Assembly: GCA_028819475.1 (NCBI GenBank)
Contig: JAPPLJ010000067.1
Coordinates: 124,001 to 188,000 of the forward strand
Length of the DNA stretch: 64,000 nucleotides
From: Rhodospirillaceae bacterium
GTDB lineage: Bacteria; Pseudomonadota; Alphaproteobacteria; Bin65
Direction: 5' to 3'
Shown: positions 1-7,220 of the stretch, piece after piece
How the letters are laid out: each line of letters starts with the position of its first letter
Numbering within the stretch: the stretch's first letter is position 1
The notes under the pieces: model-generated
What the model was told of the DNA's origin: nothing
The model's input: the letters and a program-made list of their open reading frames with translations, nothing else
The model's database searches: none
Program-made: the position numbers and the translations under genes

Positions 1-40
1 GATGTAGACCTGCGCCGAACCCAAGGCACAGAATCCGAAA

Positions 41-70
41 CGGCCCGCCGGCGACGGCGGGCCGTTTTCT
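41..70 (+). terminator. Rho-independent terminator hairpin
   Basis: Perfect 10-bp GC-rich stem (CGGCCCGCCG / CGGCGGGCCG, loop GCGA) followed by TTTTCT on the plus strand. On the minus strand the hairpin is followed by a short TTT, and it lies 27 bp beyond the 3' end of tRNA-His, so it could also stop transcription of the tRNA. It may end a gene lying left of the window. Confidence 0.8.
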
Positions 71-96
71 GTCGCAACGCGAAAAGGCGCGAAAAA

Positions 97-174
97 TGGG
101 GCGAATGACGGGATTTGAACCCGCGACCCCCTGGACCACAACCAGGTGCTCTAACCAACTGAGCTACATCCGCC
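97..174 (-). tRNA. tRNA-His (anticodon GUG)
   Basis: Complete cloverleaf on the minus strand. The acceptor stem is GCGGATG/CATTCGC, the D arm contains AGCTCAGTTGGTTAGAGC, the anticodon stem is CCTGG/CCAGG around loop TTGTGGT with anticodon GTG (137-139), and the T loop is GGTTCAAATCC. CCA is encoded (97-99). Position 174 supplies an encoded G-1 opposite discriminator C73 (position 100), the canonical HisRS identity element. The coordinates include G-1. Confidence 0.97.
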
Positions 175-319
175 GCAGGAAGCCCCGCACGCGATCCGGG
201 GCAGGCCCGGCGTTGTACGCACCGCTCTCCCGAGGGTCAAGGCAGGCAACGGATATAGGCCGGAACGCCGGACGCGGAAGCCCGCCGTTCGCTACGCCCT
301 CGTTCGGCTCCAACCAGCC

Positions 320-937
320 CTATTTGCAGCCGTTGTGTTTGCGCCACAGCGCGGGGTCGTGCCCTTTGGGCGGGCTGGCGCAGGGATCGCCCGAATATCC
401 ACGTAGCAGATTGTAACGCGCGATCTGCGCCCCGGTCAGCAAGGGTAAAGTCTCCAGGTGCGCCGCGAGATGCGTATGACGGAGCGCCGTCCGGGCCCGG
501 CCGATCTCGGAGAGCAGAGTGCGCAGTTCCTGTTCGGATACCTTGCCGCTGGCGAACGCCGCCTCAAGCGCCTGCTCCCCGGCGATCAGACGTTGTCCGC
601 CGGCGACCGCGGCGGCCCGCATCCGCTCGAAGACGGCGGTGACGGCCACCACCTGGTCCGCAGTAAGCGGAATCCTGTCTCTCAGTTCCAGCAGATGGGC
701 GGGGCCGGGCATGCCGTTGAGTTCGGCCGCCCTGGCAAGTCCCCAGCCGCCGCCGCGCCTCAGTTCGGCGAGGTCGTCGGCCGACAGGCCCTTGATCGGG
801 CGCGACTGCTGCCCGGCATAGGGCGACTTCCGCATCTCCGCGGCCCAGGCCGGGCCGGTCGCCAAATGGCAGGCCAGGCAGCAGGAGAGTGCGAAAGGCA
901 GCAGCAGGAAGCGGGTAATACGTTGCGTCGCGATCAA
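320..937 (-). CDS. Spy/CpxP-like periplasmic protein
   Basis: A 205-residue exported protein. Residues 1-33 are a Sec signal peptide: a charged start, a Leu/Phe/Ala/Cys hydrophobic core and a probable cleavage after AWA. The mature part is largely helical. It has a pattern recalling Spy/CpxP (LTF) periplasmic chaperones and heavy-metal sensors: a short helix with LTADQV, then charged helices with repeated Glu/Arg, then a second LTGAQIARYNLLRGY helix. It ends in a Cys-containing tail with a GHDPALWRKHNGC-type motif. In this family such proteins bind unfolded proteins or metals in the periplasm; no metal site can be assigned here. The gene stands alone between tRNA-His and an aminotransferase gene, both also on the minus strand. 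The family is recognised by general pattern only, so function is tentative. Confidence 0.7.
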   Translation of the reverse strand: MIATQRITRFLLLPFALSCCLACHLATGPAWAAEMRKSPYAGQQSRPIKGLSADDLAELRRGGGWGLARAAELNGMPGPAHLLELRDRIPLTADQVVAVTAVFERMRAAAVAGGQRLIAGEQALEAAFASGKVSEQELRTLLSEIGRARTALRHTHLAAHLETLPLLTGAQIARYNLLRGYSGDPCASPPKGHDPALWRKHNGCK

Positions 938-1028
938 GCCGGTCTCCCCCGCTCGGGTTCCAGATCGGTTTCGTCCGGGGACGGATGTCGTGTTTCCGCG
1001 CGGATTTGCAATGCCCGCAAGCCGCGCC

Positions 1029-2189
1029 TCACCGCCCCAGCCAAGCGCGCATCCGTTTCAGCGCCTCGTCCAGCGTCGCGTCCTCCTTGCAGAAGGAGAA
1101 GCGGGCGAAATGGCGGGGCGGATCGTTCTGGTAGAAGGCGCTCACCGGCACCGCGGCGACGCCGGCCTCGGTCGTCAGCGTCCGGCAGAAATCGACGTCG
1201 TCGCCGTTGAAGCCGACCGAGCGGATATCGACGGCGATGAAGTAGGTGCCGTGGCACTCGACGGTCTCGAAGCCGATCGCCTCCAGCCCGGCCCGGAACC
1301 GGTCGCGGCTGCGCTGCAGGCCGCGCGCCAGCCCGGTGAAATAGCCCGCGTCCTTCTCCAGCCCGTAGGCCGTGGCGCGCTGCAGGTTGGGCGGCGTCGT
1401 GAAGGTCAGATACTGGTGCGTCTTGGCGATCGGCGTCATCAGGTCCGGCGGCGCCGTGATGTAGCCGACCTTCCAGCCGGTGAGCGCAAAGGTCTTGCCC
1501 GCGCTGCCGATGCGCACCGTGCGTTCGCGCATCCCGGGCAGGCCCATCATGGTGACGTGGGGCCGGCCGTCGAACACCAGATGCTCGTAAACCTCGTCGG
1601 CGACGCAATAGGCGTCGTGCTCCAGGCACAGGCCGGCGATGAAATCGAGTTCTTCGCGGGTGAACACCTTCGCGGCCGGGTTCATCGGCGTGTTGATCAG
1701 CACCAGCTTGGTGAGATCGGAGAAGGCGGCGCGCAATTCGGCCTCCGGCAGCGACCAGTCCGGCGGCTCGATGCGGACCAGCCGCGGCACGGCGCCGGCG
1801 CGGCGGATGATCGGCAGGTAGCAATCGTAGAGCGGTTCGATCAGAACGACCTCGTCGCCCGGCTCGATCAGGCCAAAATGCGCCGCCGCCAGGGCCTCGG
1901 TCGCGCCGCTGGTCACCAGGGTCTCGGTCTGCCAGTCGATGTCGAGGCCGTAGAAGCGCCGGTTGTGCTTCGCGACCGCCTGGCGCAGCTCCGGCACCCC
2001 GAACATCGGCGGATACTGGTTCGGGCGGTCGTCGAGCGCGGTGTGCGCCATGGCGCGGACGTCGTCCGGCCCGTTGCCGTCCGGGAAGCCCTGGCCGAGA
2101 TTGACCGCATTGTGCTCGTTGGCCAGCGCCGACATGACCTCGAACACGGTCGTACCGTAGCCGCTGAGGATGGAATTCGCGGGTTTCAT
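1029..2189 (-). CDS. PLP-dependent aminotransferase, class I/II (kynurenine/methionine aminotransferase-like)
   Basis: Fold-type I aminotransferase of about 386 residues. It begins with the family-typical stretch ending VFEVMSALA and NLGQGFPDGNGP, has the PLP-phosphate region SGATEAL, the Asn/Asp PLP contacts NTPMNPAAKV and VADEVYEHLVFDG, and the Schiff-base lysine in SAGKTFALTGWKVGY. The C-terminal arginine that binds the substrate carboxylate is in HFARFSF. The nearest group is the YbdL/kynurenine-oxoglutarate transaminase type, which transfers amino groups from methionine, glutamine or aromatic amino acids. I chose the ATG at 2189, 11 codons inside the longest frame, because it gives the normal N-terminus and has AGGGG upstream. 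The gene is monocistronic, with a repeat-rich intergenic stretch behind its start. Substrate cannot be read from sequence. Confidence 0.88.
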   Translation of the reverse strand: MKPANSILSGYGTTVFEVMSALANEHNAVNLGQGFPDGNGPDDVRAMAHTALDDRPNQYPPMFGVPELRQAVAKHNRRFYGLDIDWQTETLVTSGATEALAAAHFGLIEPGDEVVLIEPLYDCYLPIIRRAGAVPRLVRIEPPDWSLPEAELRAAFSDLTKLVLINTPMNPAAKVFTREELDFIAGLCLEHDAYCVADEVYEHLVFDGRPHVTMMGLPGMRERTVRIGSAGKTFALTGWKVGYITAPPDLMTPIAKTHQYLTFTTPPNLQRATAYGLEKDAGYFTGLARGLQRSRDRFRAGLEAIGFETVECHGTYFIAVDIRSVGFNGDDVDFCRTLTTEAGVAAVPVSAFYQNDPPRHFARFSFCKEDATLDEALKRMRAWLGR

Positions 2190-2263
2190 CGCGCCCCTGT
2201 TTGCCCGCAACCGCCCCCGCAAATCAATGGGTCCGCCGCGTCGCAGGGGCCTCGATACGCCCT

Positions 2264-2395
2264 CCCGTCATTCCGACCGGAGCCCCGGCCCCCGGCCGGG
2301 GCGGAGCGGAGGAATCCCGGCGCAGGCCTCGGGGTTCTTGTTGGCGGGACCGAGTCGAGATTCCTCCACTCGCTTCGCTCGGTCGGAATGACGGG
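2264..2395. repeat. Inverted repeat pair of a dispersed intergenic element
   Basis: CCCGTCATTCCGACC (2264-2278) is exactly inverted as GGTCGGAATGACGGG (2381-2395). The roughly 100 bp between contain a further GC-rich palindrome (CCCCGGCCCCCGGCCGGGG). Related cores recur at about 10.7 kb and 56.2 kb, so this looks like a dispersed intergenic palindromic element. The 300 bp between the two flanking genes hold nothing else I recognise. Confidence 0.75.
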
Positions 2396-2491
2396 AAAAG
2401 GAGGCGCTCGGTCGCAATGACGGTTAGGGAAGGCGCTCGGTCGGAATGACGGGATAGGGAGGCGCCCTGTCGGGATGACGGAAAGGGGAAG
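2376..2491 (+). repeat. Four tandem copies of a 29-bp unit
   Basis: Four consecutive 29-bp units start at 2376, 2405, 2434 and 2463, each beginning CGCTCGGTCGGAATGACGG or a close variant. The last unit is the most diverged. There are no spacers, so this is a simple tandem array. It contains the same core as the inverted repeat just upstream and appears to have arisen by expansion of one arm. Confidence 0.9.
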
Positions 2492-2522
2492 TGCGCAGGC
2501 TGGCCGGTTGCAGAACGGTCCT

Positions 2523-3236
2523 TCAGGGACAGCCCAGCCGGTCCGCCAGGTCTTCGAAATCCTCCGCCGCCAGGTCGGCGCCGTCCCAGGCCTCCAGGTC
2601 TTTCGTCTGGCCTTCGTCCGCCATCTCGGTGCGGCGGGGTATGAAGACCGTGCGCAGGCCGGCGGCCGCAGCAGCCTTCAGATCGTCGTTGTGGGCTGCG
2701 ACCAGCGCGACGTCCGCCGGCGCAAGGCCGAGCATCTCGGCCGCCGAGAGATAGGCCCGCGCCATCGGCTTGTAGGCGCGCGCGACCTCGGCGCCGAGAA
2801 TCGCGTCCCACCGGATGCCGGCCCGGCGCGCCATGTTCACGATCAGCGCGACGTTGCCGTTCGAGAGCGCCGCCAGCGGGTATTTCGCGCGCAGGCGGGC
2901 CATGCCGGGCAATACGTCCGGCCACGGATCGAGCCGGTGCCAAGCCCGGTTGAGGTCGTCGGTCTCCGCCTCGGAAAGGCCGGCGACGCCGAATTCCTCC
3001 AGCACTTCCAGCAGGTTTTCTCGGTGCAGCACGTCGAGCTTGACGAAGCCGCGGCCGCCGCTGCGCACCCGCTCCATCGCCGGCTGGTAGCGCGCGCGCC
3101 AGGCCAGCGCAAAACCGTTCCAGTCCAGGTCGAAGCCCTTCGGCCCGAGCGCCGCCGCCGCCTCGCGCGCCACGCTGCCCCGCCAGTCGACCACCGTGCC
3201 GAACACGTCGAAGGTCAGCGCCTTCACCGCCAGCAT
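2523..3236 (-). CDS. Haloacid dehalogenase type II / HAD-superfamily hydrolase
   Basis: A 237-residue HAD enzyme of the (S)-2-haloacid dehalogenase subgroup. Motif I is TFDVFGTVVDWRGS with the nucleophile Asp at about residue 10. Motif II is LSNGN (Ser and Asn, typical of 2-haloacid dehalogenases), motif III lysine is in ARAYKP, and motif IV is AAHNDDLKAAAAAG. A helical cap spans roughly residues 15-95. Enzymes of this type hydrolyse C-halogen bonds of short 2-haloacids; many homologues have no proven substrate. The start codon faces the start of the aminotransferase at 3339 about 100 bp away, so the two genes are divergent and may share a control region. Full length for the family. Confidence 0.88.
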   Translation of the reverse strand: MLAVKALTFDVFGTVVDWRGSVAREAAAALGPKGFDLDWNGFALAWRARYQPAMERVRSGGRGFVKLDVLHRENLLEVLEEFGVAGLSEAETDDLNRAWHRLDPWPDVLPGMARLRAKYPLAALSNGNVALIVNMARRAGIRWDAILGAEVARAYKPMARAYLSAAEMLGLAPADVALVAAHNDDLKAAAAAGLRTVFIPRRTEMADEGQTKDLEAWDGADLAAEDFEDLADRLGCP

Positions 3237-3338
3237 GGCCTTTGCCCTCCCCGCCCCGGTCGGTTATCCGTATCCGGTGTAACGCAGCAGCGCCGTCCCG
3301 CGCCAGCGCGTCGGGGCCCGGCGTATCGGGGACTTGCC

Positions 3339-4514
3339 ATGACCGCACCGCAGCTTGCCGCCCGCACCGGGCGGCTCGGCACCGAATCCGCCTTCGAGGT
3401 CCTGGCCCGCGCCACCGCGCTGGCCGCCGAAGGGCGCGACATCATCAACCTCGGCATCGGCCAGCCGGATTTCGCAACGCCGGACCATATCGTCGAGGCC
3501 GGGCGCAAGGCGCTCGCCGACGGCCATCACGGCTACACGCCGGCGGCCGGGGTGCCGGGCCTGCGCGAGGCCGTGGCGGCGGACATCCTGCGCCACCGCG
3601 GGGTCGCGATCGATCCCGCGACCGTGCTCATCATGCCGGGCGGCAAGCCGACCATGTTCTTCGCGCTGATGATGTTCGGCGAGCCGGGCGCCGAGATCCT
3701 CTATCCCAATCCCGGCTTTCCGATCTACGAATCGGTCATCCGCTTTTCGGGCGCGACGCCGGTGCCGATCGAACTGGCCGAGGAACGGGACTTCGCCTTC
3801 AGCGCCGACAGCGTGCTCGACCGGATCACGGAGCGGACACGGCTCATCATCCTGAACAGCCCGGCCAACCCGACCGGCGGCGTGACGCCGAAGGCCGAGA
3901 TCGACGCGCTCGCCGCCGGTCTGGAGCGTTTCCCCCATGTCGCGATCCTGAGCGACGAGATCTATTCCCGGCTGCTGTTCGACGGCGAAGCCCACACCAC
4001 CCTGCTCGCCTACGAGCATCTGCGCGACCGCACCATCCTGCTCGACGGCTGGTCCAAGACCTACGCCATGACCGGCTGGCGCCTCGGCTACAGCGTCTGG
4101 CCGCAGGCCTGGGTCGATACGGCGGAGCGCCTGTCGATCAACTGCCATTCCTGCGTCAACGCCAGCGCGCAGTATGCCGGGATCGTCGCGCTCGAAGGCC
4201 CGCAGGACGCCGTCGAGACCATGCGCGCCGCCTTCGAGCGCCGCCGCACCCTGATCGCCGACCGCCTCAACGCCCTGCCCGGCGTGCGCTGCCGGACGCC
4301 GGCCGGCGCCTTCTATGCCTTCCCCAACATCGAGGGCACGGGCCGCGACGCCCGCGCCATGCAGGACGGCATGCTCGAGGAGATCGGCGTCGCCGCCATC
4401 GCCGGCACCAGCTTCGGCGCCTTCGGCGAGGGCTTCCTGCGCTTCTCCTGCGCCAACAGCGCCGCCAACATCGAACGGGCGATCGACCGGATGGCGGCGT
4501 GGCTCGCTGCCTGA
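3339..4514 (+). CDS. Aspartate/aromatic aminotransferase family protein
   Basis: Fold-type I class I aminotransferase, 391 residues. Landmarks: NLGIGQPDFATPDHIV near the N-terminus, GYTPAAGVPGLREAVA, NSPANPTGG (PLP-binding Asn), LSDEIYSRLLFDG (PLP Asp/Tyr), the Schiff-base lysine in WSKTYAMTGWRLGY, and the carboxylate-binding arginine in FLRFSCANS. These are standard for aspartate aminotransferase subgroup I-gamma; donor and acceptor cannot be specified. The frame is open far upstream of 3339 because of GC bias, but homology begins at the ATG at 3339, which also sets the normal family length. The last 61 bp of this gene (4454-4514) are duplicated at about 90% identity at 4925-4985, next to a broken toxin gene. 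Confidence 0.88.
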   Translation: MTAPQLAARTGRLGTESAFEVLARATALAAEGRDIINLGIGQPDFATPDHIVEAGRKALADGHHGYTPAAGVPGLREAVAADILRHRGVAIDPATVLIMPGGKPTMFFALMMFGEPGAEILYPNPGFPIYESVIRFSGATPVPIELAEERDFAFSADSVLDRITERTRLIILNSPANPTGGVTPKAEIDALAAGLERFPHVAILSDEIYSRLLFDGEAHTTLLAYEHLRDRTILLDGWSKTYAMTGWRLGYSVWPQAWVDTAERLSINCHSCVNASAQYAGIVALEGPQDAVETMRAAFERRRTLIADRLNALPGVRCRTPAGAFYAFPNIEGTGRDARAMQDGMLEEIGVAAIAGTSFGAFGEGFLRFSCANSAANIERAIDRMAAWLAA

Positions 4515-4524
4515 ACGGTCGGAC

Positions 4525-4830
4525 CTACGCGACGGCGGCGCTCGCCGTACCGACGCGCTTCCTGCGCACCTGCGCCAGTTCGTAGCTCGCCTGCATGCGC
4601 ATCCAGTGCTCGGCCGTTCCCCAGCCGATGTCTTCCAGAGCCAGCGCCATCGTTGCCGACAGGCCGGCTTTGCCGTTCAACACCCGCGACAGGGTCCCGC
4701 GGTCGCAATTCAGGCGGGCCGCCGTCTCGGTAACGTTCCAGCCCGTTTCCTCGAGACCTTCGCGGATCAGTTCGCCCAGATGCGGCGGGTTCAGCATGGG
4801 GCCGACCCGCTCGTCGTCGCCGCCGTTCAT
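4525..4830 (-). CDS. higA: HigA-family antitoxin
   Basis: A 101-residue protein with the HigA layout: NPPHLGELIREGLEETGWNVTETAARL, then a helix-turn-helix recognition segment (CDRGTLSRVLNGKAGLSATMALALEDIGWGTAEHWMRMQASYEL). HigA antitoxins neutralise the HigB mRNA interferase and repress their own operon through this HTH. The start at 4830 has GGGAGAG 8-10 bp upstream; a second Met lies 11 codons in. In higBA operons the toxin gene comes first, and the expected toxin end is present 21 bp upstream, but the toxin is truncated, so this antitoxin looks orphaned. It is convergent with the aminotransferase, only 10 bp apart. Confidence 0.85.
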   Translation of the reverse strand: MNGGDDERVGPMLNPPHLGELIREGLEETGWNVTETAARLNCDRGTLSRVLNGKAGLSATMALALEDIGWGTAEHWMRMQASYELAQVRRKRVGTASAAVA

Positions 4831-4851
4831 GACTCTGCGCTCTCCCGTTCG

Positions 4852-4924
4852 TCAGTGGTAATCGATCAGGTCGACGTCCACGGCTTCGCCTCTCTCGAAG
4901 CGGAATACCACGCGCCACGCGCCG
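4852..4924 (-). pseudogene. Remnant of HigB-type toxin (C-terminal end only)
   Basis: The frame ending at 4852 encodes about 22 residues that match the C-terminal strand of HigB/RelE-fold toxins (WRVVFRFERGEAVDVDLIDYH, then stop). At about 4924 the homology ends abruptly and the sequence switches to a copy of the 3' end of the aminotransferase gene in the opposite sense. The reading frame continues upstream but encodes nothing HigB-like. I read this as a toxin gene whose 5' three-quarters was replaced by rearrangement, leaving higA intact downstream. Confidence 0.75.
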
Positions 4925-4985
4925 CAACAGCGCCCCCAACATCGACCGGGCGATCGACCGGATGGCGGGATGGCTTGCTGCCCGA
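4925..4985 (+). repeat. Duplicated 3' end of the aminotransferase gene
   Basis: This 61-bp segment matches 4454-4514, the last 20 codons of the aminotransferase plus the stop region, with six mismatches and no gaps. It sits exactly where homology to the HigB toxin stops. The direct repeat brackets higA and the toxin remnant, about 470 bp apart. Confidence 0.9.
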
Positions 4986-5096
4986 TCGCGCAGCACGCTG
5001 CCGCGAAATTAGGCACTTTGCCTTTGCCCGCCGATGCGGTATGCGGAAACGACCCGGAATGAAGGGCTTTCCGGGGTTCACTTGCCGCATTGCCGT

Positions 5097-5112
5097 TGGC
5101 ACGAATGATGCT
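5097..5112 (+). promoter_or_regulatory. Sigma-54 promoter of glnB-glnA
   Basis: TGGCACG (5097-5103), four bases, then ATGCT (5108-5112) matches the sigma-54 consensus TGGCACG-N4-TTGCW with one mismatch. The invariant GG and GC are exactly 10 bp apart. It lies about 135 bp upstream of glnB and points towards it. Nitrogen-regulated glnBA operons are classically NtrC/sigma-54 dependent. I did not find a convincing NtrC site. Confidence 0.75.
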
Positions 5113-5221
5113 TATCGGGTGTGTATGCCGCGCGCGCCGCTGCCCGGACTCGTTTCGGGCCGGATGCCGATTGTGCGGCAAACCGAAATTGCGCCGGACC
5201 CGCCCCGAAGAGATCCCGTGA

Positions 5222-5584
<363 letters not shown>

Positions 5585-5665
5585 CCGGACCGGACCCTTC
5601 GCGATTCGCACCCATCCCGCACCCATCCCACACCGGACATATCAGCCAATAGAGTGGAAACCGAA

Positions 5666-7075
5666 ATGTCAGACGTAAACTCCGTACTGAAGAAAATCCG
5701 CGACGAGGACATCCAGTTCATCGATCTGCGTTTTACCGATCCGCGGGGCAAGTGGCAGCACACCGCCCAGACCGCGCAGACCATCGACGAGGACACCTTC
5801 GAGGACGGCATCATGTTCGACGGCTCGTCGATCGCCGGCTGGAAGGCGATCAACGAATCCGACATGGCGCTGCTGCCCGACCCGGACACCGCGGTGATGG
5901 ATCCGTTCACCGCGCAATCGACGCTGATCATGTTGTGCGACGTGCTGGAGCCGACGTCCGGCCAGCCCTACGGCCGCGACCCGCGCTCGACCGCCAAGAA
6001 GGCGATCAGCTACATGGCGGAGGTCGGGATCGCCGACAGCGCCTTCTTCGGCCCGGAGGCCGAGTTCTTCGTGTTCGACGACGTGCGCTTCGCCGTCGAC
6101 ATGAACCACACCTTCTTCCAGATCGATTCGGAGGAAGGCCCCTACAATTCCGGCACCGAATACGAAGACGGCAACCTCGGCCACCGGCCGCGCCTCAAGG
6201 GCGGCTATTTCCCGGTGCAGCCGGTCGACCAGGGCGCCGACATGCGCGCGGAAATGGTCACCATGATCCAGCAGATGGGCGTGGACACCGAGAAGCACCA
6301 TCACGAGGTGGCACCCGCGCAGCACGAACTCGGCATCCGGTTCGGCCCGCTGGTCGCCCAGGCCGACGCCCTGCAGATCTACAAATACTGCGTCCACATG
6401 ATCGCCGCCAAATGGGGCAAGACGGCAACCTTCATGCCCAAGCCCGTGGTCGGCGACAACGGCTCGGGCATGCATGTCCACCAGTCGCTGTGGAAGGACG
6501 GCAAGCCGCTGTTCGCCGGCAACCAGTATGCCGACCTGTCGGAGACCTGCCTGCACTATATCGGCGGGGTGATGAAGCACGCCAAGGCGATCAACGCCTT
6601 CTCGAACGCGACGACGAACAGCTACAAGCGGCTGATCCCGGGCTTCGAGGCGCCGGTCCTGCTCGCCTATTCGGCGCGCAACCGCTCGGCGTCGTGCCGG
6701 ATTCCGTATGTCGCCTCGCCCAACGGCAAGCGCGTCGAGGTGCGCTTCCCGGATGCGGCCGGCAACCCCTACTACACCTTCGCGGCGATGCTGATGGCCG
6801 GCCTCGACGGCATCCAGAACAAGATCCATCCGGGCGATCCGATGGACAAGGATCTCTACGACCTGCCGCCGGAGGAGCTGACCGACATCCCGACGGTCTG
6901 CGGCTCCCTGCGCGAGGCGCTGGACAGCATCGATGCCGATCGCGAGTTCCTGCTCAAGGGCGAGGTCTTCAACGACGACCTGATCGACGGCTACATGGAC
7001 CTCAAGTGGGAGGAGGTGTACAACCTCGAACACACCACCCACCCGGTCGAATTCGACATGTATTACAGCGTGTAG
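5666..7075 (+). CDS. glnA: Type I glutamine synthetase
   Basis: Dodecameric GSI of 469 residues starting [15 protein letters not shown]; an in-frame ATG four codons earlier (5654) is possible. Family landmarks are present: FDGSSIAGW near the N-terminus, the metal ligands in [13 protein letters not shown], the ammonium/glutamate region [12 protein letters not shown], the ATP-binding segment NRSASCRIP, and [10 protein letters not shown] containing the adenylylation tyrosine. It catalyses ATP-dependent synthesis of glutamine from glutamate and ammonia. It forms an operon with glnB, and adenylylation by GlnE under PII control is expected. A strong hairpin follows directly. Protein length and all active-site motifs are normal. 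Confidence 0.98.
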   Translation: MSDVNSVLKKIRDEDIQFIDLRFTDPRGKWQHTAQTAQTIDEDTFEDGIMFDGSSIAGWKAINESDMALLPDPDTAVMDPFTAQSTLIMLCDVLEPTSGQPYGRDPRSTAKKAISYMAEVGIADSAFFGPEAEFFVFDDVRFAVDMNHTFFQIDSEEGPYNSGTEYEDGNLGHRPRLKGGYFPVQPVDQGADMRAEMVTMIQQMGVDTEKHHHEVAPAQHELGIRFGPLVAQADALQIYKYCVHMIAAKWGKTATFMPKPVVGDNGSGMHVHQSLWKDGKPLFAGNQYADLSETCLHYIGGVMKHAKAINAFSNATTNSYKRLIPGFEAPVLLAYSARNRSASCRIPYVASPNGKRVEVRFPDAAGNPYYTFAAMLMAGLDGIQNKIHPGDPMDKDLYDLPPEELTDIPTVCGSLREALDSIDADREFLLKGEVFNDDLIDGYMDLKWEEVYNLEHTTHPVEFDMYYSV

Positions 7076-7082
7076 GGCTTAA

Positions 7083-7108
7083 GCGGCGCGGGGCACTCCC
7101 CGCGCCGC
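7083..7108 (+). terminator. Terminator hairpin after glnA
   Basis: Perfect 11-bp stem GCGGCGCGGGG / CCCCGCGCCGC with loop CACT, starting 8 bp after the glnA stop. The following sequence is only weakly T-rich. It marks the end of the glnBA operon and the border with AT-rich foreign DNA. Confidence 0.75.
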
Positions 7109-7141
7109 ACCTAATCTTTGGACATTTAATTGAATTATTAG

Positions 7142-7188
7142 TTGAACATTATTTCATTGCATGTAAATACTAATTAATGCATGCAATG
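7142..7188 (+). promoter_or_regulatory. Putative promoter and 9-bp inverted repeat upstream of the AIPR gene
   Basis: TTGAAC (7142-7147) with TAAATA 16 bp downstream (7164-7169) makes a possible sigma-70 promoter. It overlaps a perfect inverted repeat CATTGCATG (7155-7163) / CATGCAATG (7180-7188). The repeat arms are 25 bp apart start to start, compatible with a dimeric regulator. The -10 match is poor, so the promoter call is tentative; the inverted repeat itself is certain. Confidence 0.45.
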
Positions 7189-7220
7189 TCTAAAGCACCT
7201 TACAATGAAGGGGTAAACTG

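Noticed and set aside
2376..2491. Possible CRISPR array
   Set aside because: The 29-bp units are directly adjacent with no unique spacers and there are no cas genes.
2475..3338. Open frame extending the 3339 aminotransferase upstream to give a 679-residue protein
   Set aside because: The extension overlaps the HAD gene on the other strand, is Arg/Gln-rich and has no domain; aminotransferase homology starts at 3339.
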